Shown piece after piece: positions 14,782-23,017 of a DNA stretch of 64,000 nucleotides. Each line of letters begins with the position of its first letter. Position 1 is the first letter of the stretch. The position numbers and the translations under genes are program-made. Location of the stretch: the NCBI RefSeq assembly GCF_001831475.1, contig NZ_CP017688.1:744001-808000 (forward strand), written 5' to 3'. The stretch comes from Flavobacterium crassostreae (GTDB lineage Bacteria > Bacteroidota > Bacteroidia > Flavobacteriales > Flavobacteriaceae). A model generated the notes under the pieces. It made no database searches, was not told the DNA's origin, and was given only the letters and a program-made list of their open reading frames with translations.

Positions 14782-16884
14782 CTAAAATAGCATAGCATTT
14801 AAAATGGCTAATACGGCTTCATTTTTTTCTTTGGCTTGTATTTCTAATAATAAATTTTTAAAAACCAAAAGACTAGCAGTATTTGCTTGTAGGTTTTGTA
14901 GGGTCAAAATTCTAACAGCTACCAATTGACTTTTTATAGACATGTTATAAAGTTTGGCTAAAGACTCTGGATCGATATCCTTAAAAGTTATTTTGTCCGA
15001 ATGCTGCAAAATCAAATTAGCAAATAACAAGGCATTAGCATCGTTCTTGATATTTTTTACAATGGTTTGATTTAATAACGTATAATTATCGATGCTTTTT
15101 ATGTTGTCCAGAATAGAAACTAAGCCTATTTGGGCCACAGTTTGGTCTTTCTCTTTAACGTATTTGTTGATTTCTTTTTGTGTAGCCATCAATAAATTGG
15201 CTTCTTTTTTGCCTTTTTCTTCCCAAGCATCTTTTAAACCTACAGTTTTATTGAATACTAATTCCGAACTATTGCTGTCTTTGTCAATGGCAAAATAACC
15301 CAAACGCTGAAACTGAAATTGATCTCCCAATTGTGCAGTATTAAGGCTTGGTTCTAGATAACCAACTACGGTTTGTAAAGAATTTTGGTTTATAAAATCC
15401 AGAAAATTTTTCTCCTTATGCGTATCTGGTGCCTCATCGGTAAACAACCTATCGTACAACCTAACTTCGGCTTTAATGGCATGCTTAATGGAAACCCAAT
15501 GCAAGGTTCCTGCTACTTTTCTTTTGGAGGCCTCACTCCCACTTCCGCTCAAAGAATCCGTATCATAGCTTACTTGAATTTCGGTGATATTTCCTTGAGA
15601 GTCTTTGCTAATAGATTCTGCCTTGATGATATAAGCGTTTTTTAAGCGTACCTCATTACCAAGACTTAAACGAAAGAATTTGGCAGGTGCCTGTTCTAAA
15701 AAATCTTCTCTTTCTAGATACAATTCTCTAGAAAAAGGAAGCTTTCGGAATCCTGCTGTACTATCTTCTGGATTGTTTTCGGCGTCCAAAAATTCTTCTT
15801 TATCTTCTGGATAATTAGTTATTACTACTTTTATAGGATCTAAAACAGCCATCACTCTAGGAGCATTTTTGTTTAAATCTTCGCGCAAGCAAAATTCTAA
15901 TAAAGAATAATCGATAACATTTTCGCGTTTTGCTACACCAATTATATCACAAAATTTACGAATAGAATGCGCAGTATATCCCCTTCTTCGTAATCCGGAA
16001 ATGGTAGGCATTCTAGGATCGTCCCATCCGGTAACGATTTTATCTTGAACCAATTGGAGTAACTTTCGTTTACTCATAACGGTATAATTTAGGTTCAAAC
16101 GCGCAAATTCGTATTGGTGTGGTCTTACCTTATTTGAATCGTAAATTTGATCCAAAAACCAGTTATACAGTTCTTTATGCATAACAAATTCTAGGGTACA
16201 AATTGAGTGCGAAATTTGCTCTATATAATCACTCTCGCCATGTGCAAAATCATACATTGGATAGATTTTCCAATCGTTAGCTGTTCGGTGGTGGTGGCGG
16301 TGCAAAATACGATACATCAAGGGATCCCGCAGTAACATGTTTTTAGAACTCATGTCAATTTTGGCACGCAAAACATGGGTTCCTTCCGGAAAATCCCCAT
16401 TTTTCATGCCTTCAAATAATGCTAAATTTTCTGCAATGGAGCGGTTTCTAAAAGGACCATCTACTCCAGCTTGTGTTGGAGTTCCTTTTTGAATGGCTAT
16501 AGCTTCTGAAGACTGGCTGTCTACATAGGCTACGCCTTTTTTAATCATTAAAACGGCCCAATCGTACAATTGCTGAAAATAATCCGAAGCATACCGTTCT
16601 TCATCCCAATGAAAGCCTAACCACTGCAAATCCTCTTTGATGGCATCTACATACTCTTGCTCTTCTTTGGCAGGGTTAGTGTCATCAAAACGCAGGTTTA
16701 CTGGCGCATTATAACGCAATCCGAGTCCAAATTGCAAGCAAATAGATTTGGCATGACCAATGTGCAAATAGCCGTTGGGTTCTGGCGGAAATCGAAAGCG
16801 TAATTTATCTGAAGAGAATCCATTGGATAGGTTTTCTTCAATAATTTGTTCTATAAAATGGAGTGATTTTTCTTCTGTAGCCAT
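14782..16884 (-). CDS. glnS: Glutamine--tRNA ligase with C-terminal extension
   Basis: 700 residues, versus about 555 in E. coli. Class I motif PPEPNGYLHIGHAKS is near residue 33 and VMSKRKLLQLV near 268. The anticodon-binding beta-barrels end near residue 555 (FNKTVGLKDAWEE). The extra ~145 residues are helical (KEINKYVKEKDQTVAQIGLV...). They resemble the extended GlnRS found in Bacteroidota, some of which carry a YqeY/GatB-like tail; I cannot confirm the subfamily. The enzyme charges tRNA-Gln in the cytoplasm. It is monocistronic with a clear -7 element and terminator. Confidence 0.95.
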   Translation of the reverse strand: MATEEKSLHFIEQIIEENLSNGFSSDKLRFRFPPEPNGYLHIGHAKSICLQFGLGLRYNAPVNLRFDDTNPAKEEQEYVDAIKEDLQWLGFHWDEERYASDYFQQLYDWAVLMIKKGVAYVDSQSSEAIAIQKGTPTQAGVDGPFRNRSIAENLALFEGMKNGDFPEGTHVLRAKIDMSSKNMLLRDPLMYRILHRHHHRTANDWKIYPMYDFAHGESDYIEQISHSICTLEFVMHKELYNWFLDQIYDSNKVRPHQYEFARLNLNYTVMSKRKLLQLVQDKIVTGWDDPRMPTISGLRRRGYTAHSIRKFCDIIGVAKRENVIDYSLLEFCLREDLNKNAPRVMAVLDPIKVVITNYPEDKEEFLDAENNPEDSTAGFRKLPFSRELYLEREDFLEQAPAKFFRLSLGNEVRLKNAYIIKAESISKDSQGNITEIQVSYDTDSLSGSGSEASKRKVAGTLHWVSIKHAIKAEVRLYDRLFTDEAPDTHKEKNFLDFINQNSLQTVVGYLEPSLNTAQLGDQFQFQRLGYFAIDKDSNSSELVFNKTVGLKDAWEEKGKKEANLLMATQKEINKYVKEKDQTVAQIGLVSILDNIKSIDNYTLLNQTIVKNIKNDANALLFANLILQHSDKITFKDIDPESLAKLYNMSIKSQLVAVRILTLQNLQANTASLLVFKNLLLEIQAKEKNEAVLAILNAMLF

Positions 16885-16902
16885 GTTGTTGTATTAAAAA
16901 CG

Positions 16903-16910
16903 CAAAGTTA
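16903..16910 (-). promoter_or_regulatory. -7 element of glnS
   Basis: Minus-strand TAACTTTG fits TAnnTTTG, 18 bp before the ATG. Confidence 0.6.
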
Positions 16911-17027
16911 TTAAAATTGTTGGTTTATTGCTAGATCCTTGCTTTTGTTATCTAATAAAATAGAAAGAATACTCCAAAAACTTTGTACTTTTATGGCTTA
17001 ATTATTTTACTTAAAAAAAATACTAAA

Positions 17028-17405
17028 ATGGGAACTATTAAACTTAAAAATATACGCACGTTTTCGTACCACGGTTGTTTGATTGAAGAAGGAAAAATTG
17101 GGTCCGATTATGTCATAAATTTAGAAGTAAAAACAGATTTTAAGAAATCGTGTACTTCGGATGATTTAAAGGATACCGTAGATTATGTGCTACTCAATAA
17201 AATAGTAAAAGAAGAAATGGCTATTAGATCCCATTTATTGGAGCATGTAGGACAAAGAATTACTACCAGGATCTTGGATAGTGTTCCTGAAATTTCAAGA
17301 GTTTTATTAGGTATTTCTAAGCTAAACCCTCCTATTGGTGGCGATGTTGAGGCCGTAACTATTGAATTAAAAGAATATAGAAGCAAGACAGACTCTAAAA
17401 AATAG
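17028..17405 (+). CDS. folB: Dihydroneopterin aldolase
   Basis: 125 residues from the ATG at 17028; an upstream TTG/ATG extension is not needed. The FolB fold is visible as IKLKNIRTFSYHGCLIEEGKIG, then DYVINLEVKTD, then TVDYVLLNKIV and the catalytic-region HLLEHVGQRI. The C-terminal strand is VTIELKEYRS. It cleaves 7,8-dihydroneopterin to 6-hydroxymethyl-dihydropterin in folate synthesis. It lies alone, just upstream of tRNA-Cys and divergent from glnS. Confidence 0.9.
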   Translation: MGTIKLKNIRTFSYHGCLIEEGKIGSDYVINLEVKTDFKKSCTSDDLKDTVDYVLLNKIVKEEMAIRSHLLEHVGQRITTRILDSVPEISRVLLGISKLNPPIGGDVEAVTIELKEYRSKTDSKK

Positions 17406-17489
17406 TTTATAAAAGCTTGGTTATCTGAGTAGTACTATATTTTTTAAAAAATATACTGCTTTATGCTTTTAAAAACTGAAGTTTTTAAG

Positions 17490-17497
17490 TACTTTTG
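17490..17497 (+). promoter_or_regulatory. -7 element of tRNA-Cys
   Basis: TACTTTTG, 14 bp before the mature tRNA 5' end. Confidence 0.6.
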
Positions 17498-17511
17498 TCC
17501 TTCCTAATTAT

Positions 17512-17585
17512 GGCGTCGTGGCCGAGTGGCTAGGCTGGGCTCTGCAAAAGCTCCTACTGCGGTTCGAATCCGCACGATGCCTCCA
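17512..17585 (+). tRNA. tRNA-Cys (GCA)
   Basis: A 74-nt cloverleaf. The acceptor GGCGTCG pairs with CGATGCC. The anticodon stem GGGCT/AGCTC surrounds the loop CTGCAAA with anticodon GCA. The T arm is TGCGG-TTCGAAT-CCGCA. The discriminator is T and CCA is encoded. The gene is followed by a terminator. Confidence 0.97.
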
Positions 17586-17618
17586 AAACCTTCAAAGCAA
17601 TTTGAAGGTTTTTTTTTG
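17585..17618 (+). terminator. Terminator of tRNA-Cys
   Basis: AAAACCTTCAAA / TTTGAAGGTTTT stem, GCAA loop, then a T run. Confidence 0.9.
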
Positions 17619-17642
17619 GTCTTTATTTTTTATAAATAAGAC

Positions 17643-17672
17643 CTAAAAAAACCGCTCTTTTTACAAGCGGTT
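17643..17672 (-). terminator. Terminator of the LysE-family gene
   Basis: Minus-strand AACCGCT...AGCGGTT stem followed by T7. Confidence 0.8.
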
Positions 17673-17692
17673 GGCATTGGTTTGGTCTAAAA

Positions 17693-18376
17693 TTAGTGTG
17701 GCTTTTCTATCTTATGAAAAGCATTTTTTACCATTTCTTTTTCTTTTGGAAACCAGCCTTGGGTTATTAAAACCAATCCAAATAGCATTAAAACAATACT
17801 AATTCCTTTTTTTATTTTTAAAATATTTGAAGGAGTCATTTTGGATTTTAACTGTTTGGCCAAAAGTATTTTAATACAATCTATGGCTAAATAAGTGAGG
17901 ATAACGGTGCTAAAAAAAGTAAGCATTCTAGTATTCTCCATCTCTAATTTTGGTCCTACAGAAAGGATTACTGCCATCCAAAAACCAAGCACTCCAATAT
18001 TGATTATATTTAATAAAAACCCTTTAATAAAGAGGCTAAGATAATTTTTCTTGATTATTTCTTTATCAATTTGCTGGGTATTTACTTTTTTCTCTTTGCG
18101 TAAATTTAAAAACGAGATTAGCCCGTATGCAAGCATTAGTATGCCACCAAAGATGAAGAGAGCTGGTTTGTCTTGCAAATCTTGAATTAGCCTATAGCTT
18201 CCTAAATAGGCTACTGCAATAAAAATTATATCTCCCAATACAACTCCTAAATCTACTACTAAAGCGGCTCTAAATCCTTTTATAATACTGGTCTCTAGTA
18301 AGATAAAAAAAACAGGACCAATCATAAAACTTAAAAAAATTCCCCAAGGAATCCCTAATAATATATCGTTAATCAT
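17693..18376 (-). CDS. LysE-family exporter
   Basis: 227 residues with six hydrophobic segments. The N-terminus GIPWGIFLSFMIGPVFFILL contains the LysE/RhtB family feature of a Gly/Pro-rich first helix (GP at the F-x-F position). It continues GFRAALVVDLGVVLGD, also typical. By family it would export amino acids or similar small solutes across the inner membrane. The substrate cannot be read from sequence. It lies downstream of the GIN-domain gene on the same strand (38-bp gap) and may be co-transcribed. Confidence 0.82.
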   Translation of the reverse strand: MINDILLGIPWGIFLSFMIGPVFFILLETSIIKGFRAALVVDLGVVLGDIIFIAVAYLGSYRLIQDLQDKPALFIFGGILMLAYGLISFLNLRKEKKVNTQQIDKEIIKKNYLSLFIKGFLLNIINIGVLGFWMAVILSVGPKLEMENTRMLTFFSTVILTYLAIDCIKILLAKQLKSKMTPSNILKIKKGISIVLMLFGLVLITQGWFPKEKEMVKNAFHKIEKPH

Positions 18377-18414
18377 TAATAATTTAATTATTTAAAGAAT
18401 AAAAAGTATGCAAT

Positions 18415-19083
18415 TTAATTTTTTTCTTTAATAGTTCCACCAAATGTGGTTTCTTTATTGATTTGTTTTGGTTTTCCGAAAATCAATACAGTACCTCCTG
18501 CTTTGACTTTGGCATCTACTAAGGTTGTGGCGTACACTGCTGCATTACCTCCTGCCGAAATAGTTATTGTAGTTTGTTGGGTATGCAGATCTTTGGATTC
18601 TAGCATACCGCCTGTGGTAAGTACTGCCACTTGATTGCTGGCTTTACCAGTGAGTACAATACTGCCTCCAGTAACTGCTTTGACACGGACTTTATCCAAA
18701 TCTAATTTTAAACTAATTTCTGCACCTTCTTTGACATTTAAATCCAGAATACTGGCCTTAAAGGTTTCGTTGCTAGTTACCAATGCGCCTTCACTGGCAT
18801 CTATTGCATTTAGGTTGGTATAATACAACGTAATGGTAGTAGCATCTCCAGAGAGGAGTTTTGGAAAAGGCATTCGTATTTTTAGTTCGCCATTTTTTTG
18901 GATTAACTCTACTTCATCTTCTCGTTCTCCGGTTATAGTAATTCTATTTTCGGTAGAAGCTATCAATTGTACCTGGAGTTTATCAAAGACTTTTAGAGTA
19001 CTAAAATCAGCTAAATTTTTGTCTACCTGAGCAGTTGCACCTTGGATCGCTAAGGCAAATACGAAGAGAAATAGATTTTTCAT
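18415..19083 (-). CDS. Secreted head-GIN-domain (DUF2807) protein
   Basis: 222 residues. A signal peptide (MKNLFLFVFALAIQGATAQ) is cleaved after AQ. The mature part is a repetitive beta-solenoid with short turns (FSTLKVFDKLQVQLIAS, NAIDASEGALVTS, KVRVKAVTGGSIVLTG, TISAGGNAAVYA), as in the DUF2807 'putative auto-transporter adhesin, head GIN' family common in Bacteroidota. Role is unknown, probably in the periplasm or at the cell surface. It sits 20 bp downstream of rnr and is likely in one transcript with it. Confidence 0.85.
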   Translation of the reverse strand: MKNLFLFVFALAIQGATAQVDKNLADFSTLKVFDKLQVQLIASTENRITITGEREDEVELIQKNGELKIRMPFPKLLSGDATTITLYYTNLNAIDASEGALVTSNETFKASILDLNVKEGAEISLKLDLDKVRVKAVTGGSIVLTGKASNQVAVLTTGGMLESKDLHTQQTTITISAGGNAAVYATTLVDAKVKAGGTVLIFGKPKQINKETTFGGTIKEKN

Positions 19084-19103
19084 GGTTTTGTTTAATTTAG
19101 TAG

Positions 19104-21281
19104 TTACTCATTTCTTCTTAAAAAATTAAAATCCAATTGTTTTTTGACTAAATCGGCATTTTTAACTTTTACATATATTTCGTCGCCTAATTGTAATAAT
19201 TTATTTGTAGTAGCACCAACTAAGGCATATTGTTTTTCATCAAAGGTGTAATAATCTTCTTTGATATCTCGGGTGCGTACCATTCCTTCGCATTTGTTTT
19301 CTATGATTTCTACATAAATACCCCATTCTGTAACGCCGGAGATAACTCCCAAAAATTCTTGATCTTGGTGGTCTTGCATGTATTTTACTTGCATGTATTT
19401 GATCGAATCTCTTTCGGCATTGGTGGCTAAACCTTCCATGGTAGAGCAATGCAAACATTTGGTTTCGTAGAGTTCTTGATCTACAGATTTGGCACCATCC
19501 AAATAAAACTGTAACAAACGGTGTACCATAACGTCTGGATAACGACGAATAGGTGAGGTAAAATGCGAATAATAATCAAATGCCAAACCATAATGCCCTA
19601 TATTATCTGTAGAATATTTGGCTTTACTCATAGTTCTAATTGCTAGGGTATCAATTAAATTTTGTTCTTTTTTGCCATTCACATCAGCCATCAATTGGTT
19701 TAAAGATTTAGAAACATCTCCTTGTTTAAAATCAATTTTATAACCAAACTTAGCTATCACAGCTTGCATAGCAAAGAGTTTATCTTCATTAGGCTCGTCA
19801 TGAATTCTGTAAATAAATGTTTTCTTTTGTTTACCAATATACTCTGCTACTTTTTTGTTAGCCAAAAGCATAAATTCTTCAATTAAATGGTTGGCATCTT
19901 TGGAAACTTTAAAATAAACTCCTTCTGGTTCGCCTTGATCACTCAAATTGAATTTTACTTCTACTTTATCAAATGAAATGGCACCATCTTGCATTCTTTT
20001 TCTTCTCAAAATCTTAGCTAGCGAATCTAATTTAAGCGTTGCTGCGAGGATTTCTTCCGAAACTTGATACGAACTACCCGTTATAGAAATTGCTTCCGGA
20101 ATGGTATCGTCTTTGGTCTCTATGAGGTATTGTGCTTCTTCGTATGCAAATCGTTGGTCCGAATAAATCACTGTGCGACCAAACCATTGGTTAATCACTT
20201 CACTTTTTTCGGAAATCTCAAATACAGCCGAGAAGGTATATTTTTCTTCTTTCGGACGCAAAGAACACGCAAAATTAGACAACACTTCGGGCAACATTGG
20301 CACTACCCTATCTACCAAATAAACCGAGGTGGCTCGTTGGTAGGCTTCATCATCTAAGATGGTTCCTTCCTCTAGATAGTACGAAACATCTGCTATGTGA
20401 ATTCCAATTTCGTAGTTCCCGTTTTCGAGTTTTTTAAAGGATAACGCATCATCAAAATCCTTGGCATCTTTGGGATCTATGGTAAAGGTTAGCGTATCGC
20501 GCATGTCTCTACGATTGGCAATTTCGGCTTCTGTTATCGAAGTATCAATCTTTTGTGCGTAGGTTTCTACCTCAATAGGAAACTCAGACGGCAAACCATA
20601 TTCGGCTAAAATGGCATGAATTTCGGTATCGTGTTCTCCGGGTTTTCCGAGTACTTTTATTACTTTTCCAAAAGGGCTATCCGCTCTAGCGGGCCAATCT
20701 TCAATGTGAACCAAAACTACATCTCCTTGCTCTGCATCTCCTATTTTGTCCTTGGGTATAAAAATATCGGTGTACATCTTAGGGTTTGCGGTAGACACAA
20801 AAGAAAAATTCTTCTGGATGTCTATAACCCCAACAAAATCTGTTTTGTTTCTTTCTACAATTTCAATAACCTCTCCCTCAGGACGTTTTCCTTTTCTTCG
20901 GTTATAAACGTATACTTTTACGGTGTCTTTGTCTAGGGCGTGATTTAGGTTATTGGTAGGTATAAATACGTCTTCTTCTAAATCAGCACATACAAAATAG
21001 GCGGTTTTACGCCCAGTCATGTCTATTTTGCCTTCGTAATAATCCGAACTAGCTGCCTTGATCAGATAGCTTCCTGGTTCGGACTCAATAATCTTGTTTT
21101 GCGAAGCTAAAATTTTTAGATCCTTGATAATTTGGTTCCTGCTTTGGGTATCATCAAGATCTAGTTTAGCTCCTATTTGTTTGTAATTAAATGCTTTATT
21201 AGCACTCTGGGAGAGTATTTTTATAATCTTATCCGAGAAGTCTTTCTCTTTTTTTACTGGCTTTCGTATTCTTTTGCTCAT
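19104..21281 (-). CDS. rnr: Ribonuclease R
   Basis: 725 residues from the ATG at 21281 (MSKRIRKPVKKEKDFSDKII). Order of domains: winged HTH (NYKQIGAKLDLDDTQSRNQI), cold-shock-like OB domains, the RNB catalytic domain with the Asp cluster DPKDAKDFDDALS near 275-287, and a C-terminal S1 domain (FLGVISGVTEWGIYVEIIEN). RNase R is a 3'-5' processive exoribonuclease that degrades structured RNA and acts in rRNA quality control. It is the first gene of an rnr, GIN, LysE minus-strand group that starts at the edge of the oriC-like region. Confidence 0.96.
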   Translation of the reverse strand: MSKRIRKPVKKEKDFSDKIIKILSQSANKAFNYKQIGAKLDLDDTQSRNQIIKDLKILASQNKIIESEPGSYLIKAASSDYYEGKIDMTGRKTAYFVCADLEEDVFIPTNNLNHALDKDTVKVYVYNRRKGKRPEGEVIEIVERNKTDFVGVIDIQKNFSFVSTANPKMYTDIFIPKDKIGDAEQGDVVLVHIEDWPARADSPFGKVIKVLGKPGEHDTEIHAILAEYGLPSEFPIEVETYAQKIDTSITEAEIANRRDMRDTLTFTIDPKDAKDFDDALSFKKLENGNYEIGIHIADVSYYLEEGTILDDEAYQRATSVYLVDRVVPMLPEVLSNFACSLRPKEEKYTFSAVFEISEKSEVINQWFGRTVIYSDQRFAYEEAQYLIETKDDTIPEAISITGSSYQVSEEILAATLKLDSLAKILRRKRMQDGAISFDKVEVKFNLSDQGEPEGVYFKVSKDANHLIEEFMLLANKKVAEYIGKQKKTFIYRIHDEPNEDKLFAMQAVIAKFGYKIDFKQGDVSKSLNQLMADVNGKKEQNLIDTLAIRTMSKAKYSTDNIGHYGLAFDYYSHFTSPIRRYPDVMVHRLLQFYLDGAKSVDQELYETKCLHCSTMEGLATNAERDSIKYMQVKYMQDHQDQEFLGVISGVTEWGIYVEIIENKCEGMVRTRDIKEDYYTFDEKQYALVGATTNKLLQLGDEIYVKVKNADLVKKQLDFNFLRRNE

Positions 21282-21311
21282 AAATCGTTTCTTAAAGTCT
21301 GAAAAATACAA

Positions 21312-22193
21312 AATAGTTGCCAGTTATAAGAACAAATTGCCAGTTTTAAACAAATTATAACTTTCTGGGTTTGGATTATTTCTTAGATTGCATTAGACTG
21401 CTTTCCATAAATTTGCTGCTTTGCTTTACTACATTTCTAAAAAAACAAAGCAATCCTTTTATGTCTTTAGATTTTTTCTGTTCTAGATACCTAACAGAAA
21501 CTTCTATTTAAATTTCTTTATTTTTTGGAGAGTTGTCAACACATATATAATTAAACAAAAAGAAAAATTAAATTTAAATTATTTATTAATGGGTATTATA
21601 GCGTGTTAATAGCTACTATAAATTTTGGTCTAAAAGGTTTGAATCTAACTTTTGGTAGCTTTATATGGGGTTATTAACATCTTTTTGTTTTGTTAAAGTA
21701 CTTGTTTTGAGGTATTTTAGTGTTTTAATTAACAACTGTTGATAAGTTACAAAATGCTAAAATTGTAAATAACTATTTTTAAAAAACATGTTAATAAACC
21801 AGATTTAAGTATGGATAACTTTTCTAAAAAAGACACAAACTAAATTAGGATATTAAAACTGGGTTTTGGATTAACCTTTTTTTAGTGATTTCCAAAATTT
21901 AGTTCTTATTTTCTTTAGTTACTTATTAACAATTTGTATTAACAAACGGCTGCTTGAATACCAGCACTTTAGCATGCACTATTAACAATCTGTTTTTTAG
22001 ACAATTTATTTTTAAGTGAAGCCTTGATTAACAGGGTTTTAGTTGTTTTTAAATATGGTTAATAACTATATAAAATACAGTATAGCAGTTAGTTATAACA
22101 AACTTTTTTTAATTTTATTTAAAAAAAGTTTTTAGGGTATCTATCCCACCATTGTTTTTGGTAAATTTGCTTGCACAACTTAATACATATATA
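21312..22193. other. Candidate chromosomal replication origin (oriC-like region)
   Basis: About 880 bp without any gene, between the divergent rnr and rpiB genes. It is extremely AT-rich with clustered 9-mers like DnaA boxes: TTATCAACA (minus, 21737-21745), TTATCCATA (minus, 21810-21818), TTGTCAACA (21533-21541), TTATTAACA at 21671-21679 and 21923-21931 and on minus at 21789-21797, plus CTATTAACA at 21979-21987. The first two differ from TTATCCACA by one base. Dominant gene orientation changes from minus to plus across the region, and parS sites lie 15 kb away. dnaA itself is not in the window. Confidence 0.5.
22162..22169 (+). promoter_or_regulatory. -7 element of rpiB
   Basis: TAAATTTG fits TAnnTTTG, 24 bp before the chosen start codon; it lies after the upstream ATG at 22152, which excludes that start. 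Confidence 0.65.
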
Positions 22194-22625
22194 ATGAAAA
22201 TTGCAATAGGAAACGATCATGCTGGTCCAGAATACAAAAAAGCCATTCTAGAAATGCTTAGCGCTAAAGGCTACCAAGTTACTAATTATGGAACGGATAC
22301 TACGGATAGTGTAGATTATCCAGATTTTGCACACCTAGTAGCTACGGATGTGGCAACGGCCAAAGTAGATTTTGGTATTTTAATTTGTGGTAGCGGTAAT
22401 GGTATCTCTATGGCTGCCAACAAACATCAAAATGTTCGTGCTGGTTTGTGCTGGATTAAAGAAATTGCAGTATTGGCCAGACAGCATAATGACGCTAATA
22501 TTGTTAGTATTCCAGCTCGTTTTACTTCTATCCCACAAGCGGTAGAGATTGTAGAAGCTTTTTTGAGTACAGATTTTGAAGGAGGCAGACACCAAAATAG
22601 AGTGCATAAAATAGCGTGTAGCTAA
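22194..22625 (+). CDS. rpiB: Ribose-5-phosphate isomerase B
   Basis: 143 residues from the ATG at 22194 (MKIAIGNDHAGPEYK). The family motif GNDHAG and the active-site loop ICGSGNGISMAANKH around residue 69 are present, followed by VRAGLCW and NDANIVSIPARF. RpiB (LacAB family) interconverts ribose 5-phosphate and ribulose 5-phosphate in the pentose phosphate pathway. The Cys in ICGSGNG is the catalytic base position. It is monocistronic between the oriC-like region and a terminator. Confidence 0.95.
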   Translation: MKIAIGNDHAGPEYKKAILEMLSAKGYQVTNYGTDTTDSVDYPDFAHLVATDVATAKVDFGILICGSGNGISMAANKHQNVRAGLCWIKEIAVLARQHNDANIVSIPARFTSIPQAVEIVEAFLSTDFEGGRHQNRVHKIACS

Positions 22626-22658
22626 TTATAAATCGGGCTGCTTCGCAGCGATACATTT

Positions 22659-22692
22659 TAAAAGCAGTACCATCCAAGGTGCTGCTTTTTTT
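22659..22692. terminator. Terminator between rpiB and DUF1294 genes
   Basis: AAAAGCAGTACC / GGTGCTGCTTTT imperfect stem with a T tail serves rpiB; a second small hairpin (GCTGC-TTC-GCAGC) lies at 22637-22649. Confidence 0.75.
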
Positions 22693-22960
22693 AGTGTAAA
22701 CGATAAAAACAGACAGCACCCACAAGCAGTATTTGAAACAAAACAAGTCCCCAAAATGAAAATAAATACTTTTTTTTGGAAGTTTTATGTCTAAAAACCA
22801 GCATCCCCACTCCTGCCCCAATGGTTCCTCCAAAAGCAACAACCCCCAAAAGTGTTTTTTCGGGAATTCTTCTTTTGTGCTTTTTAGCTAAATATTTGTC
22901 GTAGCCCGTTATGGCAAATCCAAAAATAGTTAGCACTAAAAAATAGTAGAATAAAACCAT
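22691..22960 (-). CDS. DUF1294 small membrane protein
   Basis: 89 residues with three hydrophobic segments. The signature YDKYLAKKHKRRIPEKTLLG, then GGTIGAGVGMLVFRHKTSKKKY, identifies DUF1294 proteins, often fused to cold-shock domains elsewhere. Here there is only the membrane part. Function is unknown. It converges on rpiB and shares its terminator. Confidence 0.88.
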   Translation of the reverse strand: MVLFYYFLVLTIFGFAITGYDKYLAKKHKRRIPEKTLLGVVAFGGTIGAGVGMLVFRHKTSKKKYLFSFWGLVLFQILLVGAVCFYRLH

Positions 22961-23017
22961 GATTTAACTCCAATTACGTTTCAAAGATATTATTTTAGCC
23001 GTCCGAAAAAAAATAAA

